Shown: positions 7,314-17,511, numbered from the stretch's first letter. The stretch is 64,000 nucleotides of DNA from an uncultured Flavobacteriales bacterium (GCA_913020435.1 CAJVZZ010000002.1:1-64000), one strand, 5' to 3'. The notes: generated from the letters alone by a model not told the origin. Program-made: numbers and translations.

Positions 7314-9815
7314 TTAGAAATCGATGATTACCCCAATCGTCGGTAAAACCGTTCCTGTTGTATTGGGAATTTGTTGTAAATCATAAGTTTGTTCAGCATA
7401 CGGTGCATCTGGATTCGTAATAATTGGATTCCCATTATCATCTTCAAACGGGAATAGAATTGGCTGTTCCTTAGCTTGAAAATTATACAAATTCTGAATG
7501 TCTAAATACAGATTCAATGACCATTTTTTGAAATTCCAAATTTTATCCACACGCACATCTAATTGGTGAAACTCTCCTAGATTATCTCCATTTACGTTTG
7601 CATAATCCAACACACCAGCAGGGTTTACATCATACACTGGACGCAATGCAGAAACGCCAGTTAAATATGGCGTAGAAGGCCGACCACTTACAAAGCGCCA
7701 TCTTGCTCCAACCTCCCAATTGTTTTTCAACTTTTTGCCTAATGTTGCGGATACTAAGTGCTCAGAATCCCAAGCAGACGGTGCAAAAACACCATCGATA
7801 TTAGTAAACTCACTTCGCACCCAAGTATAACTCAAAATCCCATAAAAACCTTTGTAAAGTTTCTGTTGTGCCATTAATTCAATACCATAAGCTCGACCTT
7901 CTGAAGTTGAAGTAACCTCTTCGTTACCTATAACACCAAAGTCAGCTCCTAAATTGGCTAAGCTAACCCCCTTATCAACAAGCATTGGATAATCTTGATA
8001 GAATTTATAAAAGCCTTCAACCGTAATTCTTGAAGACGACTTTGGACGGTATTCAAGACCTCCATTCAAATGATTCGCTTTTATATATTTAATACCATTT
8101 GTCTTATTTACAAATTCACCATTCCGTTGAAACCCTAAAACAGTGTAAGGAGGTAATTGAGCAAATCTACCCGCAGCCAAATTCAAAGAAAATTTTTCAC
8201 TTAACGAATAAGCCAAACTTGCCCTAGGCGAAAGTTGATTTATTGGGTTAAACATTTCAGTATTAAAGTCGTTTATATCAGTTCTAATTCCAAAACTCAC
8301 ATTCAACCTACTTTCCAATAATCGTTTACTTACCTGAAAAAATGCACCGAACTTGTTCATATTATATTCAGAAGTAAAGTTGAACGTGTCCAATCTTGCA
8401 GGAGCGACAGGACTCGCCGGTAAGAAAATCCGATTAAAGGTTTCAGTATTGTATTTGGCAAATTCATAGTTTACACCTGCTACAAACTTCCAGTCATTCA
8501 GTCTTGTTGTATTTTCAAATCTGAATTTATTTTCAATCTCTTGAGACTTATAGCGAAGTGTCAAGTTATCTTCTGAACTCTCATCATTGTTAGTGTATTT
8601 TTCCGCCTCATTGTTCAACATATTTCTACTCACAACATAGGTCTGGAAACTGTTTTCTTGAAAATGCTTGTAGACTGCTCCTATAGTATAGTTCCATTGA
8701 TCGGAACTTGGAAGATTATTCAAAACGTAACGCTGCTGTTCTGTTTCGTTTGCATCTAGGTTCAATACATTTTTATCTAATGCACCTATACTTATAAAAC
8801 TGATCTCATTTTTGTTATTGATTTTGTGCTTCACTTTAGTTTGATAATCCCAATAAGTAGGTAAAAATGGCAATCCTAAAGCTGTAAATAAAAACTGCAA
8901 GTAAGATTGTCTTGCTGAAAAAACAAATGTTGTTTTCTTGCCCAATGGTCCATCAAGAGTGAGACCTATATCTGAAGAGCCAATAGTGACCTTACCTTTC
9001 AATTTTTCTGAATTACCATCTAGTTGCTTGAAAGTCAATAAAGAACTCAACATATTTCCTCTTGCCGCAGGAAAAGCGCCGGCTTGAAAGTCAACTTCTC
9101 GAATTAAATTCACGTTGATTATCCCAACAGGACCTCCAGAAGCGCCTTGAGTTTGAAAGTGATTAATATTAGGTACTTCTATCTCATCTAAATAAAAGCG
9201 GTTTTCATTTGGCGCCCCGCCCCTAATAATAATATCATTTCGAAAGGCAGGAGTTGAAGTAACTCCCGGAAATGATTGAATTACTTTAGAAATATCACGG
9301 TTTGCTCCAGCTGCTCGTTCAATCTCAGCCACACTAATCGTTTGCATAGATAGCGGACTTTCCATAGTTTTCGAGAATGCTTCTGCTTCTATAACAACCT
9401 CATTCATTTCAGTAGAAGACTGCTCCATTTTTACGTTGTAGTTGCTTTGCCGCCCAGATATTACATTTATAGCACCTGAAATTTTTGGTTTAAAACCAAC
9501 TACTGAAATCTGAAGTTGAACAAAACCTGGTTCAATTCCATCAATTAAATAAACACCATCAAAATCTGTAGCGGTTCCTTTTGTGGTTCCCTTGATTATA
9601 ATGTTTGCAAATGGTATCGGGTCGTTACTAATTTCATCGAGTAAGATTCCTTTAATACTTCCAGTTTGGGCTGATACAAAGTGTGCAAAAGACACAGACA
9701 ATATTAGGAGTAAGGTAACTTTTAGTGTTTTCAATTGTTGGAGTGTTTGAGTGTAAAAGTAAAACAAGGCGCATTTAAAAAGGTTAACAATAAAACCACT
9801 TTTATTCGATTTCAA
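7314..9815 (-). CDS. TonB-dependent outer-membrane receptor with carboxypeptidase-D-like N-terminal domain
   Basis: The ATG at 9815 gives 833 residues, but the hydrophobic signal (VTLLLILSVSFAHFVSAQ) begins only at residue 32. A TTG at 9735 would give a textbook signal peptide, so the start is uncertain. After the signal come a CarboxypepD_reg-like domain (GSIKGILLDEISNDPIPFAN...GTATDFDG), a plug domain (IQSFPGVTSTPAFRNDIIIRGG, YLDEIEVPN) and a beta-barrel ending in an aromatic residue (IGVIIDF). It would import a ligand using TonB energy. No SusD partner or substrate gene is adjacent, so the ligand is unknown. It diverges from the peroxiredoxin gene. Confidence 0.93.
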   Translation of the reverse strand: MKSNKSGFIVNLFKCALFYFYTQTLQQLKTLKVTLLLILSVSFAHFVSAQTGSIKGILLDEISNDPIPFANIIIKGTTKGTATDFDGVYLIDGIEPGFVQLQISVVGFKPKISGAINVISGRQSNYNVKMEQSSTEMNEVVIEAEAFSKTMESPLSMQTISVAEIERAAGANRDISKVIQSFPGVTSTPAFRNDIIIRGGAPNENRFYLDEIEVPNINHFQTQGASGGPVGIINVNLIREVDFQAGAFPAARGNMLSSLLTFKQLDGNSEKLKGKVTIGSSDIGLTLDGPLGKKTTFVFSARQSYLQFLFTALGLPFLPTYWDYQTKVKHKINNKNEISFISIGALDKNVLNLDANETEQQRYVLNNLPSSDQWNYTIGAVYKHFQENSFQTYVVSRNMLNNEAEKYTNNDESSEDNLTLRYKSQEIENKFRFENTTRLNDWKFVAGVNYEFAKYNTETFNRIFLPASPVAPARLDTFNFTSEYNMNKFGAFFQVSKRLLESRLNVSFGIRTDINDFNTEMFNPINQLSPRASLAYSLSEKFSLNLAAGRFAQLPPYTVLGFQRNGEFVNKTNGIKYIKANHLNGGLEYRPKSSSRITVEGFYKFYQDYPMLVDKGVSLANLGADFGVIGNEEVTSTSEGRAYGIELMAQQKLYKGFYGILSYTWVRSEFTNIDGVFAPSAWDSEHLVSATLGKKLKNNWEVGARWRFVSGRPSTPYLTGVSALRPVYDVNPAGVLDYANVNGDNLGEFHQLDVRVDKIWNFKKWSLNLYLDIQNLYNFQAKEQPILFPFEDDNGNPIITNPDAPYAEQTYDLQQIPNTTGTVLPTIGVIIDF

Positions 9816-9831
9816 GAATGATGATAACCGC

Positions 9832-9839
9832 TATCTTTG
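9832..9839 (+). promoter_or_regulatory. -7 box of the peroxiredoxin gene
   Basis: TATCTTTG matches TAnnTTTG, 34 nt before the ATG at 9874, inside the divergent spacer with the receptor gene. Confidence 0.6.
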
Positions 9840-9873
9840 CAAACCAAAATTAAAAACATTAAAAACAAAAAAT

Positions 9874-10506
9874 ATGTCAGTATTAGTTGGACAAAAAGCA
9901 CCTTCATTTTCTGAATCAGCAGTTGTGAATGGCGGCGAAGTTGTAGACGGATTTTCTTTAGATCAATTCGTTGGAAAAAGTCATGTATTATTTTTCTTTT
10001 ACCCAAAAGATTTCACATTTGTATGCCCTACAGAATTGCACGCATTTCAATCGAAATTAGATGAGTTCAAGAAAAGAGGTGTTGAAGTAGTAGCATGTTC
10101 TACAGACACTCCTGAGTCTCACTGGGGTTGGTTGCAGATGGAAAAAGGACACGGTGGAATTAAAGGTGTTACTTACCCTGTTGTTGCCGATACTTCTAAA
10201 TGTGTTTCTGCAAACTACGGTGTTTTAGCTGGAGATTACGATGTAGACGAAGAGGGTCAATTAATTGCTACAGGACCAATGATTGCCTACAGAGGATTAT
10301 TCCTTATAGACAAAGAAGGTATTGTTCAGCATCAAGTAGTAAATAACTTTCCTTTAGGAAGAAGTGTAAACGAAGCTTTAAGAATGGTGGATGCTTTACT
10401 ACATTTTGAAGAAAATGGAGAAGTTTGTCCTGCAGATTGGGCAAAGGGTGACGTTGCAATGAAAGATACTCATGATGGTGTTGCTGATTATTTAGCAGCC
10501 CACTAA
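9874..10506 (+). CDS. 2-Cys peroxiredoxin (AhpC/TSA, Prx1 type)
   Basis: The 210-residue cytosolic enzyme reduces H2O2 and organic peroxides. The peroxidatic cysteine is Cys51 in FYPKDFTFVCPTEL, and the resolving cysteine is Cys185 in GEVCPADW, as in typical Prx1/AhpC enzymes. Length is normal for the family. No AhpF flavoprotein is adjacent; thioredoxin is the usual reductant in such organisms, and a thioredoxin reductase gene lies at 40828-41775. It has its own promoter and a strong terminator, so it is monocistronic. Confidence 0.97.
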   Translation: MSVLVGQKAPSFSESAVVNGGEVVDGFSLDQFVGKSHVLFFFYPKDFTFVCPTELHAFQSKLDEFKKRGVEVVACSTDTPESHWGWLQMEKGHGGIKGVTYPVVADTSKCVSANYGVLAGDYDVDEEGQLIATGPMIAYRGLFLIDKEGIVQHQVVNNFPLGRSVNEALRMVDALLHFEENGEVCPADWAKGDVAMKDTHDGVADYLAAH

Positions 10507-10529
10507 TCAAATGAATTCTTTATTATTTC

Positions 10530-10556
10530 AAAAAAGCGGCTTTTGGCCGCTTTTTT
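10530..10556 (+). terminator. Terminator of the peroxiredoxin gene
   Basis: AAAAAAGCGGC and GCCGCTTTTTT form a strong stem with a short TTTTG loop, 24 bp after the stop codon. Confidence 0.92.
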
Positions 10557-10581
10557 GCTTTTAGGCCGTATTATTGAAAAA

Positions 10582-11931
10582 ATGTTCCAAAAACAAAAAT
10601 ACCTTATTCCAATTCTCTTAATTATTCTTTGCGGAATCAATAGCTTTTCTCAAGATACTGATAATGAAATAGAATACGTTCCTGAATTCCGTTTAGAATA
10701 TAGAAATAGAATTTACAACGATAAAATTCACACGGTTAATTTTCATAGGGGAGGAAGCAGCGCTGGTTTGCCAATAATAAACTTGAATGGTGGAGAAAAA
10801 CTCGAGTTAACCTTTGATGATTTTAGCATGAAAGTTGAAGACCTCAACTATAGAATAGTGCATTGCGATAACGAGTGGAATCCAACTGAAATTCAATATT
10901 TCCAATGCATTTCTGGCAGTGAGGAACCATTTCTAAACAATTACACCTTCTCAACCTCTTTCAACCAATCTTATATTCAATACAAGCTGTTTTTACCAAA
11001 TGAAGAAATTCGATTTCGTGTTTCTGGAAACTACCTAGTTTATGTTTATCGAAATGGAGATCCTACGAAATTGCTCTTATCACATAGGTTCTATGTTACA
11101 GAGGACAAGGTTCTGTTAAAAGCCAAAGTACACCCTGCTTTTAAACCTGTCGATAGAGACAAAAAACATGAAATAGATTTTTCTATTGATTTTTCTAAAT
11201 ATCAAATAATAAACCCCGCTGATGCCATTAAAGTTAGTTTGATTCAGAATAACCGGACAGACAATGCGATAACTGATTTAAAACCACTCTTTATTTCAAA
11301 CAATACATTAGAGTATAACCACAATGGCCCAAATTCATTTTGGGCAGGAAATGAACAACGCTACGCCGATCTTAGAAATCTGACTCTAAAATCAGAAAAT
11401 ATTGATGGATTTATAACAAGAATAGATAGTACTCATGTGTTTATTGAACCCATGGAGGAAAGGAGAATGCACCGACAAGGAAGCTTGCAAGGTTCTTTAT
11501 ATGGGGGAAGGGTTATTGGCTCTAACTCCTTTAACCACACTGCGGCAAGCGATATAGACTACTGTATGGTGTATTTCTATTTGAATCAAGAAAACGAGGA
11601 CCAAAATGGCGATTTCTATGTTTTTGGCGAGCTTTCAAACTTTGAGTTTTCTGAACGCTTCAAAATGATTTATGAACCAGAAAAAAAACGTTACCGATTG
11701 GCGGTTTATCTTAAACAAGGAATGTACAATTGGCAAATACTATATTCAAAAGACGGAGTAACAGGAGATATTAATCGTGTTGAAAATAGCTTTACAGATG
11801 CTGAAAATTCGTATTCAATTTTGATATATCACAAAGACATTACAGCAGACTATGTGAGACTAATTAAGCATACTTCACTATTTTTTCCTAGTGAGCAAAG
11901 TCAATTTAGGTACAATTTGAATAGAGATTAA
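10582..11931 (+). CDS. Type IX secretion system plug-domain protein (DUF5103)
   Basis: The start is the ATG at 10582 (MFQKQKYLIPILLIILCGINSFSQ, a clear signal peptide). The longer frame begins with TTG inside the terminator stem and is rejected. The 449-residue product carries the first DUF5103 block (EFRLEYRNRIYNDKIHTVNFHRGG) and beta-sandwich segments (LNYRIVHCDNEWNPTEIQYFQ, FLPNEEIRFRVSGNYLVYVY). This matches the family annotated as type 9 secretion system plug protein, which caps the translocon pore on the periplasmic side. It fits with PorT at 46888 and four T9SS cargos in the window. Confidence 0.85.
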   Translation: MFQKQKYLIPILLIILCGINSFSQDTDNEIEYVPEFRLEYRNRIYNDKIHTVNFHRGGSSAGLPIINLNGGEKLELTFDDFSMKVEDLNYRIVHCDNEWNPTEIQYFQCISGSEEPFLNNYTFSTSFNQSYIQYKLFLPNEEIRFRVSGNYLVYVYRNGDPTKLLLSHRFYVTEDKVLLKAKVHPAFKPVDRDKKHEIDFSIDFSKYQIINPADAIKVSLIQNNRTDNAITDLKPLFISNNTLEYNHNGPNSFWAGNEQRYADLRNLTLKSENIDGFITRIDSTHVFIEPMEERRMHRQGSLQGSLYGGRVIGSNSFNHTAASDIDYCMVYFYLNQENEDQNGDFYVFGELSNFEFSERFKMIYEPEKKRYRLAVYLKQGMYNWQILYSKDGVTGDINRVENSFTDAENSYSILIYHKDITADYVRLIKHTSLFFPSEQSQFRYNLNRD

Positions 11932-11968
11932 AAATCAGACCAAAAACTAACTATATTTATACCCACAA

Positions 11969-12355
11969 ATGGTCAGTCAAATCACATCAAGAGTCGAAGT
12001 AAAAGTTGAAACGAAGTTTGTTCAGCATAGTTCTGACATGCATAGCGGTAAGTATTTATTTACTTATTCAATAGATATTCAGAATAACAACGATTTTTCA
12101 ATTCAGCTTTTGAGCAGACACTGGAAAATTCAAGACAGTCTCAGTCCTGTGCGCTTCGTAAACGGTGAAGGTGTTATTGGAGAACAACCAATATTACTTC
12201 CTGGTGAATCGTACCAATACCAATCTTACTGTGACCTTAATTCAAGTATAGGTTATATGGAAGGTTCTTATATTTTCAGAAAAGAAGACAATCAAGAATT
12301 AATCGAAGTTGATATTCCTCGATTTGAAATGGCCTTGCTCAGTAAATTGAATTAA
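11969..12355 (+). CDS. apaG: ApaG domain protein
   Basis: The 128-residue protein has the full ApaG beta-sandwich: VETKFVQHSSDMHSGKYLFTYSIDI, SRHWKIQDS, GEGVIGEQPILLPGESYQYQS and MEGSYIF. ApaG has been linked to cobalt resistance and magnesium efflux in enterobacteria, but its biochemical role remains unclear. It lies 37 bp after the plug-protein gene and may be co-transcribed with it. The length matches the family (about 125). Confidence 0.95.
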   Translation: MVSQITSRVEVKVETKFVQHSSDMHSGKYLFTYSIDIQNNNDFSIQLLSRHWKIQDSLSPVRFVNGEGVIGEQPILLPGESYQYQSYCDLNSSIGYMEGSYIFRKEDNQELIEVDIPRFEMALLSKLN

Positions 12356-12397
12356 TACAACTTAGCTTAATTCGCCTCTCAATTTTTCTCGAATAAC

Positions 12398-12405
12398 TAC
12401 CTTTG
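12398..12405 (+). promoter_or_regulatory. -7 box of pruA
   Basis: TACCTTTG matches TAnnTTTG, 43 nt before the ATG at 12449. Confidence 0.55.
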
Positions 12406-12448
12406 CATTTAAGAAATTTAAGCGTTTAACCCTAAAAATAAAGTTGTT

Positions 12449-14074
12449 ATGCCAAACGGAGTATATAACATTCCCTTTCCTGAAAATGAGCCTGTATTAG
12501 GCTATGCACCAGGATCCCCTGAAAAAGCAGAACTAGAAGCTGCCTATCAAGAATTGTATAATTCAGTAATTGATGTCCCAATGTACATTGGAAATCAAGA
12601 AGTTACAACGGATAATAAATTACCATTAAATCCTCCACATGAACACGCCAAAGTAATTGGACATGGAAACATGGGAGACAAAACGCATGTTCAGGCTGCT
12701 ATCGATGCTGCCTTAGCCGCTAAAAATGATTGGGCTAATCTAGGTTGGGAGCACAGAGCTGCTATCTTCCTTAAAGCTGCTGATTTATTAGCTGGCCCCT
12801 TCCGTGCAAGAATGAATGCTGCAACTATGCTTGGGCAAAGTAAAAACGCAATGCAAGCTGAGATTGATGCTTCATGTGAGTTAATCGACTTTTTCCGATA
12901 CAACGCGTATTTTATGCAACAGGTTTATTCTGAACAACCTGACTCTTCACCTGGGGTCTGGAACAGGCTAGAATACAGGCCATTAGAAGGGTTCGTATTT
13001 GCTATTACTCCTTTCAACTTCACCTCTATTGCTGCCAACTTATGTGCAGCTCCTGCAATGATGGGTAATACTATTGTTTGGAAGCCTTCGGATACACAGA
13101 TATACTCTGCAAAAGTGGTTATGGATTTATTCAAAGCTGCTGGATTGCCTGATGGTGTTATCAATATGATTACCGTTCACGGACCAGATGCTGGTGAAGT
13201 AATATTCAATCATAGAGATTTCGCAGGTTTGCATTTTACTGGTTCTACAGGAGTTTTCAGACACCTTTGGAAAACCATTGGAAATAACATTGAAAAATAC
13301 AGAAGCTACCCAAGAGTAGTTGGCGAAACTGGTGGTAAAGACTTTATAATGGTGCATAACACTTCTGACGTTGATGAAGTAGCAACAGCTATTACTAGAG
13401 GTTCTTTTGAGTTCCAAGGCCAAAAATGTTCTGCTGCTTCTAGAGTTTATTTACCAAAATCTATGTCGAAAGCAGTAATAGATAAAGTTGTTGCTGATGT
13501 GGAGTCCTTTAAAATTGGCGCACCGTCTGACTATTCAAACTTTATAAATGCTGTAATTGATGAACGATCGTTTGACAAAATAGCTGAGTTTGTAGATTTC
13601 TGTAATAACGCTGATGACGCAGAGGTAGTTGCTGGTGGTACTTATGACAAGTCAGTTGGATATTTCATTAAGCCAACTGTTGTGGTAACTGAAAATCCAA
13701 AATTCAGAACTATGTGCGAGGAAATCTTCGGACCTGTTATTACTATTTTCACCTACGACGATGACAAGTTTGAAGAAACGTTGGACATGGTAGACGAAAC
13801 TTCAGATTATGCATTGACTGGCTCAATAATCAGTGGTGACCGTTATGCAATTGATTTTGCAATGAAAAAACTAGAGAATGCTGCTGGTAATTTCTACATC
13901 AATGACAAGCCTACTGGTGCTGTTGTAGGCCAGCAGCCATTTGGTGGTGCTAGAGGTTCAGGAACTAACGATAAAGCGGGTTCTTATTTGAACCTTACGC
14001 GTTGGGTATCTCCACGAACTATAAAAGAAACATTCCTTCCTGCAAAAGATTATAAATATCCGTTTTTAGGATAA
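12449..14074 (+). CDS. pruA: L-glutamate gamma-semialdehyde dehydrogenase (1-pyrroline-5-carboxylate dehydrogenase)
   Basis: The 541-residue NAD-dependent aldehyde dehydrogenase converts P5C/glutamate semialdehyde to glutamate, the second step of proline catabolism. The N-terminus (FPENEPVLGYAPGSPEKAEL) and the overall length match the stand-alone ALDH4 type of animals and Bacteroidota, not the bacterial PutA fusion. The catalytic cysteine is Cys327 in GQKCSAASR, and the general base is Glu293 in GETGGKDF. No proline dehydrogenase gene is in the window. It has its own promoter and a strong terminator. Confidence 0.96.
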   Translation: MPNGVYNIPFPENEPVLGYAPGSPEKAELEAAYQELYNSVIDVPMYIGNQEVTTDNKLPLNPPHEHAKVIGHGNMGDKTHVQAAIDAALAAKNDWANLGWEHRAAIFLKAADLLAGPFRARMNAATMLGQSKNAMQAEIDASCELIDFFRYNAYFMQQVYSEQPDSSPGVWNRLEYRPLEGFVFAITPFNFTSIAANLCAAPAMMGNTIVWKPSDTQIYSAKVVMDLFKAAGLPDGVINMITVHGPDAGEVIFNHRDFAGLHFTGSTGVFRHLWKTIGNNIEKYRSYPRVVGETGGKDFIMVHNTSDVDEVATAITRGSFEFQGQKCSAASRVYLPKSMSKAVIDKVVADVESFKIGAPSDYSNFINAVIDERSFDKIAEFVDFCNNADDAEVVAGGTYDKSVGYFIKPTVVVTENPKFRTMCEEIFGPVITIFTYDDDKFEETLDMVDETSDYALTGSIISGDRYAIDFAMKKLENAAGNFYINDKPTGAVVGQQPFGGARGSGTNDKAGSYLNLTRWVSPRTIKETFLPAKDYKYPFLG

Positions 14075-14096
14075 TAAACGGATCTTACTATTTATT

Positions 14097-14132
14097 AAAA
14101 GCCCGATTGGAATTATCCAATCGGGCTTTTTT
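14097..14132 (+). terminator. Terminator between pruA and the BNR-repeat gene
   Basis: AAAAGCCCGATTGG pairs with CCAATCGGGCTTTT across a 6-nt loop and has T runs at the pruA end. It can serve the converging gene as well. Confidence 0.92.
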
Positions 14133-14217
14133 ATTTGTGTCAATTTTCAGGTAATTACTCAGGTTTTACAAAATTAATTTAGTGTTTTTCTATAAACACA
14201 GTATAAATTCCGATTGA

Positions 14218-17200
14218 TTATTCTTTTAAAATCCTTTTTCGAATTACAGTAGTCGCACTCTTTAATTCAACTAAATACAAACCTGAATGTTGATCTGAAA
14301 TATCCAGCACTAATGAATTAGTAGTAGCACTTTCATTCTTCTGAACTAGCTTTCCATCAACGGCATAAACGGACAAGGTAAATTCTCCAATATCGGATAA
14401 GCCTTTAAATTCTATTATTCCCGAAGTTGGATTAGGGAATATTTGAATCTCATTTCCATAAATTTGCTTTTTTGAAAACTCATTAATATCTACTAGATCA
14501 CTGTCCCCCAAGATAAGATAGCAAACCGAAGTATCTAGACATGAATTTTGCTCTAATTCTACCGCAAATCTACCTCCAGCAATGCCTGTAAAAGACCTAT
14601 TTGTTTCTCCTCTAATTGGCATCCAATTATTATCACAATCCAGCCATTGGTAATTTGTACTCACCACATTAGCTTGAAGTGTCTGTTTTAAAACAGTTAC
14701 TTCCGTTGCAACGGTATCAACAGTAACGGTAACAGAATCTATACTTTTACAGTTTAAGCCATCATAACCCCTCACAGTATAGGTGACAGAGTTGTCTGCA
14801 ATAATTGGAATTCCATTTTCGCCTCCATTATTCCATACATAACGCACTCCACCTCCACCATTTAAAACGAACGACTCACCTCTGCACACTTTAGTTTTAC
14901 TAGCAAATGCTCGTACAATTGGTCGAGATGTACAAACTCTGTACTCATAATGCAGTTTAGCGCTTTCTGATAAATCGCCACTATTAGCCTCAGCAAAAAC
15001 CTTAAAATAGATATTTGTTTGGGCTGGAAATTCAGGAATTTCAGATTTAGCAACGAACGTATCTCCATTTAATTGGACAAATTCTATAGTATTTACATAG
15101 CTAGCAGTGTCTTTAGACCATTTTAAATAGACTTTTTTCAGCGGTGTTTTCGAAGTTACAACGGCAGTTATTTCCATTGGTAAATCCTCTTTTGGTTGAG
15201 TCGTTGTCGGTGTAATATTCATTGTGATTTTTGTAATTTCAGGATAATCTGAACGATCTACCAATTTAGTTTGCCACATTCCTCTGCCCCAAGCAACAGC
15301 CCTCAATGTATTTGTGGCCCATTGGATATCCAACTCTCGGATAGATACTGTCGGTAATTTTTCACTGTATAAATTCCAACTGGTACTATTCATAGATTTA
15401 TAATAAACTCCTCGCTCACCTCCTACATAGATATAAGAGCTATCTGTAAAATCAATCACAGCAGTTCTTAATGGCATATCAGATAGATTGTAAGAAATAT
15501 TCTCCCATGTTTTACACAAATCACGAGACACGTAAACGCGCTTGTTTTCGTCTTGATACCTATCATAGGTTAGTATTATTGTGTTATCATCATTTGGATC
15601 AAAAGCAATCCAAGAAGGTGAATTTGTGTTTGGTAAATCAGAAGAGATTTCAGTAAAACTTACTCCAGCATCCTTTGAAAGCATCATCTTATTATTTCTA
15701 GAAGCAAGGATTATATTAGAGTTGTTATGGGCAATAGCTGCGTGTTTAGTATTTTCTGAATTTCCACTACCATTGCGAAATCCAACATTACCAAGCGTTT
15801 GCCAATTACCCCCAAACTGCTCACTCTTAAACACATTTACGCCAAATGAATAGACATTCATCTGATGATTTGGGTCTGTTAGCATAGGTGCAATCCAATC
15901 ATTAGTATTCCCGTGTGATGCTCCGCCTCTTGATTGGCCTCCATTTGTAGTTCGATTTCTATTTCCGTATTGCCAGCTGCCCAGCATCCAGTCAGAATTT
16001 AGTGATTGAACCACAGCTTCCATTCCATCACCACCGTTCCACTCTATCCAACCCTCTTTTTTATAAATGCTGGTTCCATTATCTTGAGAACCCGCCATTG
16101 ATAACCAAGCATCCGATTGACTTAAACCAAATCGATAAAACTCTCTAATTGCTGTTCCATCATTTAATCTTGTCCAAGAAACACCTTTATCCGAACTCTT
16201 TGCAAAATAACCATCAGTCCCTACATAAAAAACGCCATCGATTGATTGAGCTGCTCTCATATCAGCATGGATATAGTTACTGCTTCTGTGACTTGAATTA
16301 CCTGTAGACCAATACGTTACTTGGTTAAAATTCTTACCTCCATTGGTACTCGCGGTAAGGTCAACATAACCGTAAATCAAATTAGAAGTATCCACATCGT
16401 TTACAGCAAATCCGTGCCCACCCTGACCTGGATTACTTAAAAATGTAAAATCTTGACCTTCATTTAGTGATTTCCATACTCCATTATTAGAAGAGAAGTA
16501 AACACAATTTGGACAATCCTTGCTTACCGAAAGTCTTCCATTGTTATTATTGTTATTCTGAGGAATCGCGTTTGAAGGCGAAAACGTTAAACCAGCATTT
16601 CTACTAATTTGAATAATATTTCGATTGGCATTATTTACATTATTGTAGACGTAAATGACATTAGCTTTAGTAGGATGAAATTCTATTTGAGTAAAATTAC
16701 CCGAAGAAACTACTCTAGTATAGGTTTGCATGAAATTAGTCGAGCGATATATTCCTCTATCCGTGCCTACAAGAACTAATTTAGAGTCGTAAGGACTAAT
16801 TTTTATCCAACGTACTCTGCCAGTTCTCCCTAAACCACCCCAACCCAAAGCGGTAGGATTAAAGTTGGAAAGCAACCATGATTTACCGCCATTAATGCTG
16901 TAATATATACCCTGAGTATAGGTGTTCTGAGCGTTTTGAAGGTTTATTAAAACACTGTCGGGATCAGAATCGGAAGCGTCAAGAATATTAACACCAGTTG
17001 CTATCATTGTATCCGTCGAGCACTCCCAATTGGTTCCACCATCTGTTGTTCTCCAAAACCCTCCACTGCGAGAACCTAAATACATAATATTCGTATTTTT
17101 TGGATAAACATAGAACGTCTCTACCCTTCCTATTCCTTCCGAATAATGAGAAGTAACGACGTTAGCATCCCAGGGTCCCAGTTCGATCCAATCTGGATTT

Positions 17201-17511
17201 TGAGCTGCTCTAGAACCAAAATATTGTGTTTCTTTTTTAATTCTATTATAAGCATTTTCAATAAAATAAGGACTTACCTTACTTCTATCACCGGAAGGGA
17301 AAAACTTACTTTCATTCTCGTTTTTCCAGCGCATGTATCCTTTAAACCCTGACCCTTTTCCGGTTACATTGGTTTTAAAGTGCGTTTCTGCTTTTGCAAC
17401 AACGTCGTAAAAGTTGTAGCTATAATCATTCATCATTTCCTTGTATGATTGACCACTAGCGGCAGTCAAGCCAATGCAACAAACAAATAAAAGTGTATTA
17501 AATATTTTCAT
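14218..17511 (-). CDS. Large T9SS-secreted BNR/sialidase-like beta-propeller protein
   Basis: The 1097-residue protein begins with a signal peptide (MKIFNTLLFVCCIGLTAASGQ). Residues 95-750 contain many Asp-box/BNR-like units (TTDGGTNW, SINGGKSW, SSDKGVSWTRL, SKDAGVSFTEI), as in VPS10/sortilin-type and photosystem-assembly-like propellers. A cysteine-bearing Ig-like region follows. Then comes a module (YQWLDCDNNWMPI, then FTGIAGGRFAVE and CLDTSVC) also present in the adhesin at 2-1357. The T9SS type A tail starts IFPNPTSGIIEF and ends KRILKE. No catalytic residues are evident; binding or structural function is more likely than hydrolysis. Confidence 0.92.
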   Translation of the reverse strand: MKIFNTLLFVCCIGLTAASGQSYKEMMNDYSYNFYDVVAKAETHFKTNVTGKGSGFKGYMRWKNENESKFFPSGDRSKVSPYFIENAYNRIKKETQYFGSRAAQNPDWIELGPWDANVVTSHYSEGIGRVETFYVYPKNTNIMYLGSRSGGFWRTTDGGTNWECSTDTMIATGVNILDASDSDPDSVLINLQNAQNTYTQGIYYSINGGKSWLLSNFNPTALGWGGLGRTGRVRWIKISPYDSKLVLVGTDRGIYRSTNFMQTYTRVVSSGNFTQIEFHPTKANVIYVYNNVNNANRNIIQISRNAGLTFSPSNAIPQNNNNNNGRLSVSKDCPNCVYFSSNNGVWKSLNEGQDFTFLSNPGQGGHGFAVNDVDTSNLIYGYVDLTASTNGGKNFNQVTYWSTGNSSHRSSNYIHADMRAAQSIDGVFYVGTDGYFAKSSDKGVSWTRLNDGTAIREFYRFGLSQSDAWLSMAGSQDNGTSIYKKEGWIEWNGGDGMEAVVQSLNSDWMLGSWQYGNRNRTTNGGQSRGGASHGNTNDWIAPMLTDPNHQMNVYSFGVNVFKSEQFGGNWQTLGNVGFRNGSGNSENTKHAAIAHNNSNIILASRNNKMMLSKDAGVSFTEISSDLPNTNSPSWIAFDPNDDNTIILTYDRYQDENKRVYVSRDLCKTWENISYNLSDMPLRTAVIDFTDSSYIYVGGERGVYYKSMNSTSWNLYSEKLPTVSIRELDIQWATNTLRAVAWGRGMWQTKLVDRSDYPEITKITMNITPTTTQPKEDLPMEITAVVTSKTPLKKVYLKWSKDTASYVNTIEFVQLNGDTFVAKSEIPEFPAQTNIYFKVFAEANSGDLSESAKLHYEYRVCTSRPIVRAFASKTKVCRGESFVLNGGGGVRYVWNNGGENGIPIIADNSVTYTVRGYDGLNCKSIDSVTVTVDTVATEVTVLKQTLQANVVSTNYQWLDCDNNWMPIRGETNRSFTGIAGGRFAVELEQNSCLDTSVCYLILGDSDLVDINEFSKKQIYGNEIQIFPNPTSGIIEFKGLSDIGEFTLSVYAVDGKLVQKNESATTNSLVLDISDQHSGLYLVELKSATTVIRKRILKE

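Noticed and set aside
10543-10581. Earlier TTG start for the T9SS plug protein
   Set aside because: It begins inside the peroxiredoxin terminator stem and adds residues before a complete signal peptide.
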